Both the position numbers and the translations under genes were made by a program. Of a stretch of 64,000 nt of DNA, positions 1-8,415 are shown piece after piece; position 1 is the first letter of the stretch, and each line of letters starts with the position of its first letter. The notes beneath the pieces were generated by a model that saw nothing but the letters and a program-made list of their open reading frames with translations, did no database searches and was not told the DNA's origin. Source of the stretch: an uncultured Flavobacteriales bacterium (GTDB taxonomy: Bacteria; Bacteroidota; Bacteroidia; Flavobacteriales_G; Salibacteraceae); the NCBI GenBank assembly GCA_937121175.1, contig CAKZKD010000018.1, positions 1-64,000 on the forward strand, written 5' to 3'.

Positions 1-477
1 AAATACGGACGCGCACTAGGAGCTGGTGACCGCGTGAACCGCCACGCAAAATCTCTCTTAGAAAATGCTAAGAAAAAGAACATCGAGGCGCTCAAAACAG
101 AATTATCAGCCACTCAAAAGGACGTTGAAAAAGAGCTCGTGCAGCTTAAGGATGCAGACCTTGCTCACCTCATCTCGCTCGGCGGATGGATCCGCGCTCT
201 CGAATGCGCCTCAGCTGCGGTGAACAAAAATTTCACTGAGGAACGCGCTAACCAACTATTCAGAGAAGACATAGCAGACTATTACGAGGGCTCCATCGGC
301 GGGCTCCATCCGCGCATTTCTGCGAAGCCTACCTTTGTCTCTATCAGAGAAATCTGCTCCGGTCTCAAAGTGGTGATGACTCTAGCACCTGATGAAGAGC
401 CATCAGAAGGGAAGGTGAAAGAAATCACCGCACAGGCTAAAAGACTTGCTCTCCTAGCTCTCACTCGTGAGAAATAA
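1..477 (+). CDS. Conserved hypothetical protein, 5'-truncated by the window edge
   Basis: Frame 1 is open from base 1 (KYGRALGAGDRVNRHAKSLLEN...) to the stop at 477, so the listed GTG start at 34 is probably internal. Confidence 0.6.
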   Translation, partial: KYGRALGAGDRVNRHAKSLLENAKKKNIEALKTELSATQKDVEKELVQLKDADLAHLISLGGWIRALECASAAVNKNFTEERANQLFREDIADYYEGSIGGLHPRISAKPTFVSIREICSGLKVVMTLAPDEEPSEGKVKEITAQAKRLALLALTREK

Positions 478-509
478 AACTTACCTCTAGCCTTCACATT
501 ATTCACACC

Positions 510-545
510 ACACCCCGCGTCATTCTGGCTCGGGGTGTTTTTTTG
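510..545 (+). terminator. Rho-independent terminator
   Basis: ACACCCCG...CGGGGTGT stem followed by a T-run, directly downstream of the first CDS. Confidence 0.75.
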
Positions 546-602
546 AGACAATTCTGAGCCACCAGTGCGCTAGAGGTGTAATAATCATAAAATTTTAACT
601 CC

Positions 603-2687
603 ATGAAAAACTTCATCAACAAACCACTACTTACAAGCCTCATGCTCGGAGCGATAGCGATACCTGTATCCGCACAGACCGAAGCTCCTACTCTGCCGAA
701 AGCAGAAATTCCCACTATCAGAGCAACCAGCAGCGCTGACCAAGCTAAGATAGACGCAGCCATCGCTAAAGTTTACCCCTCGCTAGTGCGTATCCACGTA
801 GTGGGTGAGAAGCCAAAGGATGGTAGAATGCAGAAGACAGGCGGCACTGGATCTGGCACCATCATTCATCCAGACGGATATGTCCTGACCAACCACCACG
901 TAGCCGGAGAAGGCACACGCATCTGGGTGAGACTCTCAAATAAACTCAAAGTAGATGCCACCCTCGTAGGCACTGACCCGCAGACTGATCTCTGCATTCT
1001 CAAGCTAAATTTAGACCAAATCCCAGCTGACATGAAGCCGCTTCCAGTGGCTAAATTCGGGGACTTCAAGACTCTCAATGTTGGCGACTCCGTTCTAGCG
1101 ATGGGCTCCCCTGCCGGAGTTTCCCAGTCTGTCACTCTCGGAGTGGTGGCTAACTTAGAAATGATCATCCCAGGTGGTCGCGGCACCAGACAGGCTGGCG
1201 AACGCGTGGGCGATCTCGTCCGCTGGATCGGTCACGATGCCGTCATTTATTTTGGAAATAGCGGTGGTCCGCTTGTGAATCTTAAAGGTGAAATCATCGG
1301 TATTAACGAGATCGGGCTTGGCTCACTCGGTGGTGCTATTCCCGCAGACATCGCCAAGTATGTTTCTAGCGAACTCATCAAGAACGGCACTGTCCGCCGC
1401 TCATGGACAGGTATTTTCACTCAGCCTATCCTCCTCTCTGGCAAGCAGAAAGCTGGCGTTCTCATCGCCTCAGTTTTAGATAAATCTCCGGCAGACAAAG
1501 CCGGGCTAAAACCAGGCGACATCATCACGGAGTTCGATGGAGTAAACGTCACCGCCACCGCTCCCGAGCACTTACCACTCTACAACAAAGTCGAACTCGG
1601 CACCGAAGTTGGCAAAGAAATCACCATCAAATACATCCGTGATGGCAAAGAAGCATCAACCAAACTCACCACCATTGAGCGATCCAAAGCACTCGGTGAA
1701 GACATCGCCATCCGCGAATGGGGCATCACCGCCAGAGACCTCACACCACGTAGCTCTATCAACCGCAAGGAAACCGAAACCCGCAGCAAGACCGACGGAG
1801 TCCTCGTTTCATCCGTGAGCAAGACTGGTCCATCTGCAGCTTCTAAGCCAGCGATCAACCCAGGCGACCTCATTCTTAAAGTCAATGGCGAGTCCATCAA
1901 GAACCTCGCACAACTCCAAAAACTTACCTCTAGCCTGATCCCTGATGGCAAATCTCAAGCTAAAGCGATCGTAGAATTCGAGCGGGGTAGCCAATTCCTC
2001 GCCACTGTGGTGGACATCAATAAACAACCTAGCACCTCTCAATCCTCTGCTGCTCAGAAAGCATGGATCGGCTTAGACACCCAAGTTTTGACCCGTGAAT
2101 TGGCAACTATTTTAGACCTCAAAGGCAAAAAAGGAGTGCGCGTCACTCAGGTCATCCCGGCATCAAATGCGGAGAAGGCAGGGATCAAGCAAGGCGACAT
2201 TATCCTCAAAATCGACGGAGCTATCATCCCAGTAGAACGCGAGCGAGATGCGAACATCTTCAACTCCATGATCCGTGAATACCCAGCTGATGAGAGCGTC
2301 ACATTCGACATTTACAGAGACAAGAAAATCATCCAGATAAAATGTGATCTAGAAACTGCTCCAAAGCCGGCTAAGGAATTTAAAAAGGTCACTAACGATG
2401 TGTTAGAGATCACCCTACGTGAGCTGTCTAAGGCAAATGCAAAGGAAGCAGAGCACCAGAAAGGAATCTTTGTTCACGCTGTGGAAAGCGCTGGCTGGGC
2501 ATCCCTCGCTGGACTCTACGCTGGAGACGTCATTCTCTCTATCAACAACAAGGAAGTCACCGACCTCGCGATGATAGAGAAAGAACTCGAACGCGTAGAA
2601 AAAGAGCAACAAGACTACGTAGTCCTCTTCGTGAAGCGCGGCAAGTTCACCCGCTTCCTAGAAATCCACCCTATCTGGAAAAAATAA
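603..2687 (+). CDS. HtrA/DegP-like secreted serine protease with several PDZ domains
   Basis: Signal peptide; catalytic motifs LTNHHVA (His), TDLCIL (Asp) and GNSGGPLV (Ser); repeated PDZ signatures (SPADKAGLKPGDIITEFDG, NAEKAGIKQGDIILKIDG, SLAGLYAGDVILSINNKEV). Confidence 0.9.
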   Translation: MKNFINKPLLTSLMLGAIAIPVSAQTEAPTLPKAEIPTIRATSSADQAKIDAAIAKVYPSLVRIHVVGEKPKDGRMQKTGGTGSGTIIHPDGYVLTNHHVAGEGTRIWVRLSNKLKVDATLVGTDPQTDLCILKLNLDQIPADMKPLPVAKFGDFKTLNVGDSVLAMGSPAGVSQSVTLGVVANLEMIIPGGRGTRQAGERVGDLVRWIGHDAVIYFGNSGGPLVNLKGEIIGINEIGLGSLGGAIPADIAKYVSSELIKNGTVRRSWTGIFTQPILLSGKQKAGVLIASVLDKSPADKAGLKPGDIITEFDGVNVTATAPEHLPLYNKVELGTEVGKEITIKYIRDGKEASTKLTTIERSKALGEDIAIREWGITARDLTPRSSINRKETETRSKTDGVLVSSVSKTGPSAASKPAINPGDLILKVNGESIKNLAQLQKLTSSLIPDGKSQAKAIVEFERGSQFLATVVDINKQPSTSQSSAAQKAWIGLDTQVLTRELATILDLKGKKGVRVTQVIPASNAEKAGIKQGDIILKIDGAIIPVERERDANIFNSMIREYPADESVTFDIYRDKKIIQIKCDLETAPKPAKEFKKVTNDVLEITLRELSKANAKEAEHQKGIFVHAVESAGWASLAGLYAGDVILSINNKEVTDLAMIEKELERVEKEQQDYVVLFVKRGKFTRFLEIHPIWKK

Positions 2688-2721
2688 TTCACACACCTAA
2701 CTTAAAATCACTAACTATATT

Positions 2722-3483
2722 ATGAAAACTACAAAATTAATCAAACTAATCGCCATCGCTGGTCTCAGTCTCAGCGCCATTTCACCTGCACTCGCAGTGG
2801 ACACCGCAGCTAAACGCGAGATCTACAACACCAATGAAGGCTCTGTCTTCGGTGTAAAAGGAATCCTCAAAATCACTGCCACCATACAAGGACAAGTCAA
2901 AAACCAAGAAGCACAGATCTGGTCAAATGCTACCTGCATTGGTGACGGCCTACTCGTTGCTGCATACGGCTCTATCAGCCCAAATGTAGGTGGCAACATG
3001 CCAAACATTGAGATCACTAAGGAGATAGAAGGTCTCAAGCTTATCAACTCAGCTGGTGAAGAATTTGATGCCAAACTCGTCCTCCATGATGAAGACCTTG
3101 GTCTCGCATACATCGCACTTGACCCTAGCGGAGAAAATGCTGCCAACTGGAAAAACCAGATTGTGGACATCTCAAAAGACTCTGACCTAAAACATCTCGA
3201 TAAGACCGTAAACATCTCACGCTACGCAGATCACTTCCGTTACCAGAGTGCCGTCACCGTTGGCACCGTCTCTGCCATACTTCAGAAGCCTCGCAAGCTC
3301 TACCAGATCATCGGTGCCTCAATGAGCGCTCCGTCATTTAATGAGGCAGGTCAGTTCGTAGGAATCACAGTGACCAAAGCAGCGACCAAGGGAAAGCAAT
3401 CCCCACCAGTCACCATCCCAGCTAAATACATCCGCAAGCTCGTAGAACAAGCAGCCGCCAAGCAAGCTGAGCTTAAAAAGTAA
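2722..3483 (+). CDS. Trypsin-like-fold protein, probably catalytically inactive
   Basis: Signal peptide; aligns by eye to the protease domain upstream but lacks the catalytic His (LLVAAYGSIS) and Ser (GASMSAPSF in place of GNSGGPLV). Confidence 0.6.
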   Translation: MKTTKLIKLIAIAGLSLSAISPALAVDTAAKREIYNTNEGSVFGVKGILKITATIQGQVKNQEAQIWSNATCIGDGLLVAAYGSISPNVGGNMPNIEITKEIEGLKLINSAGEEFDAKLVLHDEDLGLAYIALDPSGENAANWKNQIVDISKDSDLKHLDKTVNISRYADHFRYQSAVTVGTVSAILQKPRKLYQIIGASMSAPSFNEAGQFVGITVTKAATKGKQSPPVTIPAKYIRKLVEQAAAKQAELKK

Positions 3484-3520
3484 TCTTTACTGATCACTTC
3501 AATCACAAATCAATATAAGA

Positions 3521-3545
3521 GCCACTCAGTCCGCTGAGTGGCTTT
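3521..3545 (+). terminator. Rho-independent terminator
   Basis: GCCACTCAG-TCCG-CTGAGTGGC stem followed by a T-rich tail. Confidence 0.75.
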
Positions 3546-3755
3546 ATTAGTGCGTTTTAAATTAAAATGTAGTCATGGGTGCGAGGATTTTTTTGCTTAT
3601 TTCAAGGCACTGTGAAGGAGCAGATAAGCATCTGTGACTGAGCAGTAACGCAGAAATAAACAAAAAAAGACCGCACTTCTACTAAATCAGCTTTGCTGCA
3701 AATCCAAATACTTGAAACTCATCCAATGGCTATAGTTTCTTTTAATACGCACTAA
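3546..3755. mobile_element. MITE-like non-coding element with terminal inverted repeats
   Basis: ATTAGTGCGTTTTAAA at the left end versus the reverse complement of TTTAATACGCACTAAT at the right (one mismatch in about 16 bp). Interior holds a long imperfect palindrome (TTTTTTTGCTTATTTC...GCAGATAAGCATCTGT...GAAATAAACAAAAAAA). Confidence 0.55.
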
Positions 3756-3849
3756 TGTAAAAATCGCTAAAATTTCTGAAATATTTTGCATCTTCATCTC
3801 TCCTGTATAGTGTGAGAACAAATTTAATCATCATACAAAAAAACTAATC

Positions 3850-4254
3850 ATGGAAAACAACTCAGAAATATCAGAACTAAATAATGATGGAGCAGGAAAA
3901 TGCCCATTCAATCACGGTCAAGGACGCAGTGCAGGAAAAGGAACTACCAATTACCCGCAGTTTATGAACGGTAAGCATGGTTTGGCTGAGTATATCAAAA
4001 ATGAAATCAAATACCCCGAAGATGCTAAAAACCAAGGTATTACTGGAATTGCAATTGTTGAATACACCATTAATAAAAACGGTGAAGTTGTAGGCGTAAA
4101 AAAAGCGAAGAATAGCGTTGACAATGATCTACTGGTTGATGAGTTGATTCGAGTTGTAGAAAAAAGCAACCCTTGGTTACCGGGCACGGTTGAAGACAAA
4201 CCCGAAAAAATGACGTTGACAGTAAGTTATGAGTTTGTTTTGACTGGGAAATAA
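3850..4254 (+). CDS. Small soluble TonB C-terminal-domain protein with KatG-like N-terminal peptide
   Basis: C-terminal YPEDAKNQGITGIAIVEYTINKNGEV...NPWLPG is TonB_C-like; N-terminal GKCPFNHGQGRSAGKGTTN resembles the catalase-peroxidase N-terminus; no signal peptide or TM helix. Confidence 0.7.
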   Translation: MENNSEISELNNDGAGKCPFNHGQGRSAGKGTTNYPQFMNGKHGLAEYIKNEIKYPEDAKNQGITGIAIVEYTINKNGEVVGVKKAKNSVDNDLLVDELIRVVEKSNPWLPGTVEDKPEKMTLTVSYEFVLTGK

Positions 4255-4322
4255 TTAATTTGTTTTTTAATCGTGGTGCTTACAACCATGTCTCGAAATA
4301 ATAAAATGAATTCCAACTAATT

Positions 4323-5087
4323 ATGAAAAAACTATTTGGCTTCATCAAAATTGACGACCACCCAATTATTGAACGTGTGAAAACACCTTTTATATTTACA
4401 TATATCATCGTTTGGTGTTTATGGAATTGGAAGTTACTCATTTCTCTTGTGTTTTTACCAAGTAACGCTACAGGAAATAGTGTAATAGCGATTATTGAAG
4501 TGTACTATGATGTCAACAACTTTTGGTGTAACATGGGAAAAGTGCTGCTTCTAACCATAACTACTCTAATAATCAGTTATATAGGCATCAATATTGGCCG
4601 AATTATCACTGTGCTTTCTGAATACAACATACAACCAATTATTCTTGACAAGATTGCTTCAAAATTGACGGTCCCAGTTGAGCGATTTAATTATTTGAAT
4701 AATAAAAGTAGAGAATTTGAGACTAGGCTTGAAGAAGAAGTCAAATTGAGAAGAAAAATAGAATCAAAACGAGATGAGTTGGAAACAGAAAAAGGGGATA
4801 TTTCAATAGCCTACGAGAAACTTATTGCTCAAATGGAAAAGGAGATGCCAAATGTTCTAATTGCACTTGACAAGTTACGAGAACTCAACTTACAAGAAGA
4901 ATATCTCGAATTGATTGAAGGAAAGAGAAATAAAACTGGGAATATTCAACATTTTAAATCCCCCATACTATTGCTTTTAGAACGCAATAAAAAATTTCAT
5001 CCTACTGAGACTGGATTAGTACTTTATAGAATGTTAGGAGGAGAACATGTTGGCATTAGACCTGCAAAAGCGTCTTGGTATGACTAG
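4323..5087 (+). CDS. Membrane protein with C-terminal coiled coil, unknown function
   Basis: Two hydrophobic helices followed by a charged heptad-like region (REFETRLEEEVKLRRKIESKRDELETEK). Confidence 0.6.
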   Translation: MKKLFGFIKIDDHPIIERVKTPFIFTYIIVWCLWNWKLLISLVFLPSNATGNSVIAIIEVYYDVNNFWCNMGKVLLLTITTLIISYIGINIGRIITVLSEYNIQPIILDKIASKLTVPVERFNYLNNKSREFETRLEEEVKLRRKIESKRDELETEKGDISIAYEKLIAQMEKEMPNVLIALDKLRELNLQEEYLELIEGKRNKTGNIQHFKSPILLLLERNKKFHPTETGLVLYRMLGGEHVGIRPAKASWYD

Positions 5088-5136
5088 GTTAAATACTCTA
5101 GGTAACCCTAGTAATTCGAATAAATCACGATAAATC

Positions 5137-5170
5137 AACTTTCTTTATAACCAAAAAAAGAAAGTTTTTT
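5137..5170 (+). terminator. Putative terminator
   Basis: AACTTTCTTT...AAAGAAAGTT stem followed by a T-run. Confidence 0.5.
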
Positions 5171-5193
5171 CCAAATTCTTTTGAAATTGGAAT

Positions 5194-5646
5194 TCAGGAT
5201 TCAAACTTGGAGTAAAGCACACCAGATGAAGTATCAATATATTGCCTTCTTTTGACGAATTCTCCCGTTTTCAATTCGTCTGTTTTTAAATTACTAGGAA
5301 AATCAAAAACCAATTTTGATGGTCCGTAAGGTCTTCTTCTTTAAAATCTAAATAGTACATATTGCTTTTTTCCACGATATTCAATCATTATTTGGTAATG
5401 ATTCAAAGAGCTCAAAAAGTAACACTCTTGTTCTAAAAAACAGTTTAAATCATTGCTCGAAACATAAAAACTCTCATTGACCTTGTTTAATTGACATGAT
5501 AATATTGAAGCATTCTTCCATTTTGGCGACATTTCTACCACCCATCCCAAATATAAACCACTCTTAAAAATATATAGTACTTTGTTTTGCATAGTACCTG
5601 CTTTTATACATATCTTTGTTTCGCAAAACAGTAAAATATGATTCAA
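5194..5646 (-). pseudogene. Hypothetical protein gene interrupted by one in-frame TAA (5341-5343)
   Basis: The 101-aa ORF ends ...YVLFRF*; the same frame then continues RRRPYGPSKLVFDFPSNLKTDELKTGEFVKRRQYIDTSSGVLYSKFES to TGA at 5194. Confidence 0.45.
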
Positions 5647-6087
5647 ATAATTAAAACAACAGTACTAGCAAGCTCAATATTATTAATGAGCTTCACTCCA
5701 ATTCCTCAAGGTGATATTCATACTTCCTATTCTAGTAAATCGGGTACAACAGCATTTTCGTTCTCTAAGGAAATGATAGATGCACTAGATTTTGACATGG
5801 ATGTAAACGACACCAAACAGTATGTAAACGGTGATTTAAGCTCAATTAAATTTCTTGCCTTCAACGAAAGTTATGAAGAAGATTCTTCAGAACTTCTGAA
5901 AGACCTAAAAAAAGATGGCTACGAAAAAATTGACTGGGAAAGTGACGACGACGGCGATGAATTATTACTCTACGTTATGCGCAAAGGCAAACGACTAAGT
6001 GAAGTGCACTTCGTCACTCTTTCTAATGATAAACCTAAAGTAATGATCTCGTTTTACGGCGATATAACTGTAAAAGACCACAAATAA
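5638..6087 (+). CDS. Secreted protein, DUF4252-like
   Basis: Signal peptide and overall DUF4252-like composition; directly upstream of PadR and PspC genes. Confidence 0.5.
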   Translation: MIQIIKTTVLASSILLMSFTPIPQGDIHTSYSSKSGTTAFSFSKEMIDALDFDMDVNDTKQYVNGDLSSIKFLAFNESYEEDSSELLKDLKKDGYEKIDWESDDDGDELLLYVMRKGKRLSEVHFVTLSNDKPKVMISFYGDITVKDHK

Positions 6088-6089
6088 AC

Positions 6090-6419
6090 ATGAACATAGA
6101 AAACACAAAAGCGCAAATGCGCAAAGGAATTTTAGAGCTTTGCATTCTCTCTATTCTAGAGAAGAATGAGGCCTACCCTTCCGATATTCTCAATGAGCTA
6201 AAAGATTCGAAGCTCATTGTGGTGGAAGGAACTTTATACCCTTTACTAACAAGGCTTAAAAATGACGGATTGCTAACTTATCGTTGGGAGGAGTCAACCT
6301 CTGGGCCGCCGAGAAAGTACTTCCAATTAACAGAATTGGGAAAATCATTCAGCAACGAATTGGACAGCAGCTGGCAAGATTTGCAAAAAGCAGTTCAGAA
6401 AATAAGATCAAAAAAGTAG
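6090..6419 (+). CDS. PadR family transcriptional regulator
   Basis: Typical PadR winged helix: KGILELCILSILEKNEAYPSDILNELK...EGTLYPLLTRLKNDGLLTYRWEES. Confidence 0.92.
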   Translation: MNIENTKAQMRKGILELCILSILEKNEAYPSDILNELKDSKLIVVEGTLYPLLTRLKNDGLLTYRWEESTSGPPRKYFQLTELGKSFSNELDSSWQDLQKAVQKIRSKK

Positions 6420-6443
6420 ATTACAACTCTAGATATAATTACC

Positions 6444-8255
6444 ATGAATAAGACAGTTACAATAAATATAAGCGGCATTATTTTCAATATTGACGAAGGG
6501 GCTTATAGCACATTGAAGCAATACCTGGAATCAATTAAACAAAAGTTCGGAACTACTAAAGGTGGCGAAGAAATTCTTACCGACATTGAAGCTCGTATAG
6601 CCGAAATGTTTCACGAAAAAGTGAGCGACACTAAGCAAGTTATTTCTCAAGTTGATGTAAATGGAGTTATAGCTATCATGGGGCAACCCGAACAATTTGA
6701 AGACCCGGAAGCTGAGGCTAACACTTCGTACAACAATGACACTGCTCACGAAGAACCGCGAAGAGGTCCAAGACGTTTTTTCCGAGACCCTGATAGCAAA
6801 ATAATCGGTGGTGTTTGTTCAGGCGTTGGTCATTATTTTGGCATAGACCCAGTGATTATCCGTATAATATTTGTAGCGATTGTCTTTTTTGGCGGTTCTG
6901 GAGTAATAGCATATTTGGTGCTTTGGGCTATCACACCTGAGGCTAAAACCACTAGCGAAAAACTTCAAATGAAAGGTCAGCGTGTTGATATAGATAGTAT
7001 TCGACAATCGGTAAGTGATGAAGCCGGAAACCTAAAAAAAAAGTTCAATCATTTAGGCGAAAAGGCCGATGAATTCGGCAAACAAGTTGATAGCGGCAAA
7101 GTAGAAAACTTTTTTACTACACTGTTCAATTTCATTCTGAACATAGTTAAGCTTGTCCTCACATTCGTAGGGAAATTCTTTGGAATTCTTCTTATCATTT
7201 TCGGAGGGCTTTTTCTTCTTTCTCTGATTGGTTCTTTACTCGGATTGGGAACTATGAGCGGAATGATTAATATTGGCGATGCCAATGTATTTTCTTTAGC
7301 TGAAGTTTACGAATTTATATTCTCTAGTTCTTATCACAGGACAGCCATTACCATTGGTTTGGCAATTGTTTGCGGGATACCAGTGTTAGCCATGTTGTAT
7401 GGCGGAATTAAAATTTTATTTGGAGTAAAAATGCCGAGCAGTAAAATTGGGGCTGGAGTAACTTTGCTTTGGTTTGCTGGAATTGTGTTGATGTTACTTA
7501 CGGGCTTCCAAATCGGTAAAGAATTCTCTAAGCAGGATAAAGTGGTTTCCCAATTCAGTTTGCCGCCAAGCACTGCAGATACCATAATTATAGATGTTAA
7601 TGATGAATTGTACCCTGTAGATGCAGAACCTGAAATAAGTGATGACTATTTCGTACTAAAAAGTTACGAAGACGAATTATTCTTGACAACTGTAGAATTG
7701 GATGTAATTGAAAATCAAAACGATAGTATTTCTATTAAAATAATTCAAGAAGCAAGAGGAAACTCATTCGATGACGCTGCAAATCGCGCCGAGAATATTG
7801 TTTATAGTTACTCAATAACCAACAATCGATTAACTTTTGACCCATTTCTCATCGTTAAAAAAGAAGATTTATTTAGGAACCAGAAGGTGAAAATAAAGGT
7901 TGCTATTCCTCAAGGAAAAACAGTTTTTTTAGACAAAACCAGTGGCTGGATAATCTATGATATAAAAAATACCACGCGCACCAGAGATCGATATATGCTG
8001 AATAATTATTGGACCATGACTGAAGACGGATTAGACTGTTTGAATAAAGACATGAGTCGTAACGGAATACGTGCACGTAAAAAAGCCAGTAGAGAACGTG
8101 CTTCTAAAAAGCCTGTTGTTCCAAACTATAAAGCAAATCCAAATAGTACAGATTCAACTAAAATTGACACCTCAACTACTGCGGCATATGTGCAAAAATT
8201 TTCTTCTGTAAATACATATCCGCTCTTTCCAACACCATTTACCGTATTTGGATAG
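6444..8255 (+). CDS. PspC domain-containing membrane protein
   Basis: PspC signature KIIGGVCSGVGHYFGIDPVIIRIIFVAIVFFGGSGVIAYLVLWAITPEA. Confidence 0.9.
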   Translation: MNKTVTINISGIIFNIDEGAYSTLKQYLESIKQKFGTTKGGEEILTDIEARIAEMFHEKVSDTKQVISQVDVNGVIAIMGQPEQFEDPEAEANTSYNNDTAHEEPRRGPRRFFRDPDSKIIGGVCSGVGHYFGIDPVIIRIIFVAIVFFGGSGVIAYLVLWAITPEAKTTSEKLQMKGQRVDIDSIRQSVSDEAGNLKKKFNHLGEKADEFGKQVDSGKVENFFTTLFNFILNIVKLVLTFVGKFFGILLIIFGGLFLLSLIGSLLGLGTMSGMINIGDANVFSLAEVYEFIFSSSYHRTAITIGLAIVCGIPVLAMLYGGIKILFGVKMPSSKIGAGVTLLWFAGIVLMLLTGFQIGKEFSKQDKVVSQFSLPPSTADTIIIDVNDELYPVDAEPEISDDYFVLKSYEDELFLTTVELDVIENQNDSISIKIIQEARGNSFDDAANRAENIVYSYSITNNRLTFDPFLIVKKEDLFRNQKVKIKVAIPQGKTVFLDKTSGWIIYDIKNTTRTRDRYMLNNYWTMTEDGLDCLNKDMSRNGIRARKKASRERASKKPVVPNYKANPNSTDSTKIDTSTTAAYVQKFSSVNTYPLFPTPFTVFG

Positions 8256-8278
8256 AACTTAAACTTATTATCTGAATC

Positions 8279-8327
8279 AAAATCGGCATTCTTATGTAGG
8301 CTTACCCTATGTTGAGTGCCGATTTTT
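8279..8327 (+). terminator. Putative terminator
   Basis: AAAATCGGCA...TGCCGATTTTT inverted repeat. Confidence 0.6.
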
Positions 8328-8354
8328 GACTTTTATATCTCCTTTTTTTATACT

Positions 8355-8362
8355 TACTTTTG
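8355..8362 (+). promoter_or_regulatory. Candidate Bacteroidetes -7 element (TACTTTTG)
   Basis: Matches TAnnTTTG upstream of the E1 gene; the -33 element is not clear. Confidence 0.5.
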
Positions 8363-8415
8363 CAATCCGAAAAAGTTAATTATTCAAGGAACTTTTTTAT
8401 ACAAAACACTAGATT

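Noticed and set aside
866-1186. 106-aa ORF antisense to the HtrA-like gene
   Set aside because: Overlaps the catalytic domain codons of the real gene; GC-rich antisense frames often stay open.
5100-5640. Remnant transposase
   Set aside because: The interrupted minus-strand frame shows no DDE or other transposase motif; kept only as a hypothetical pseudogene.
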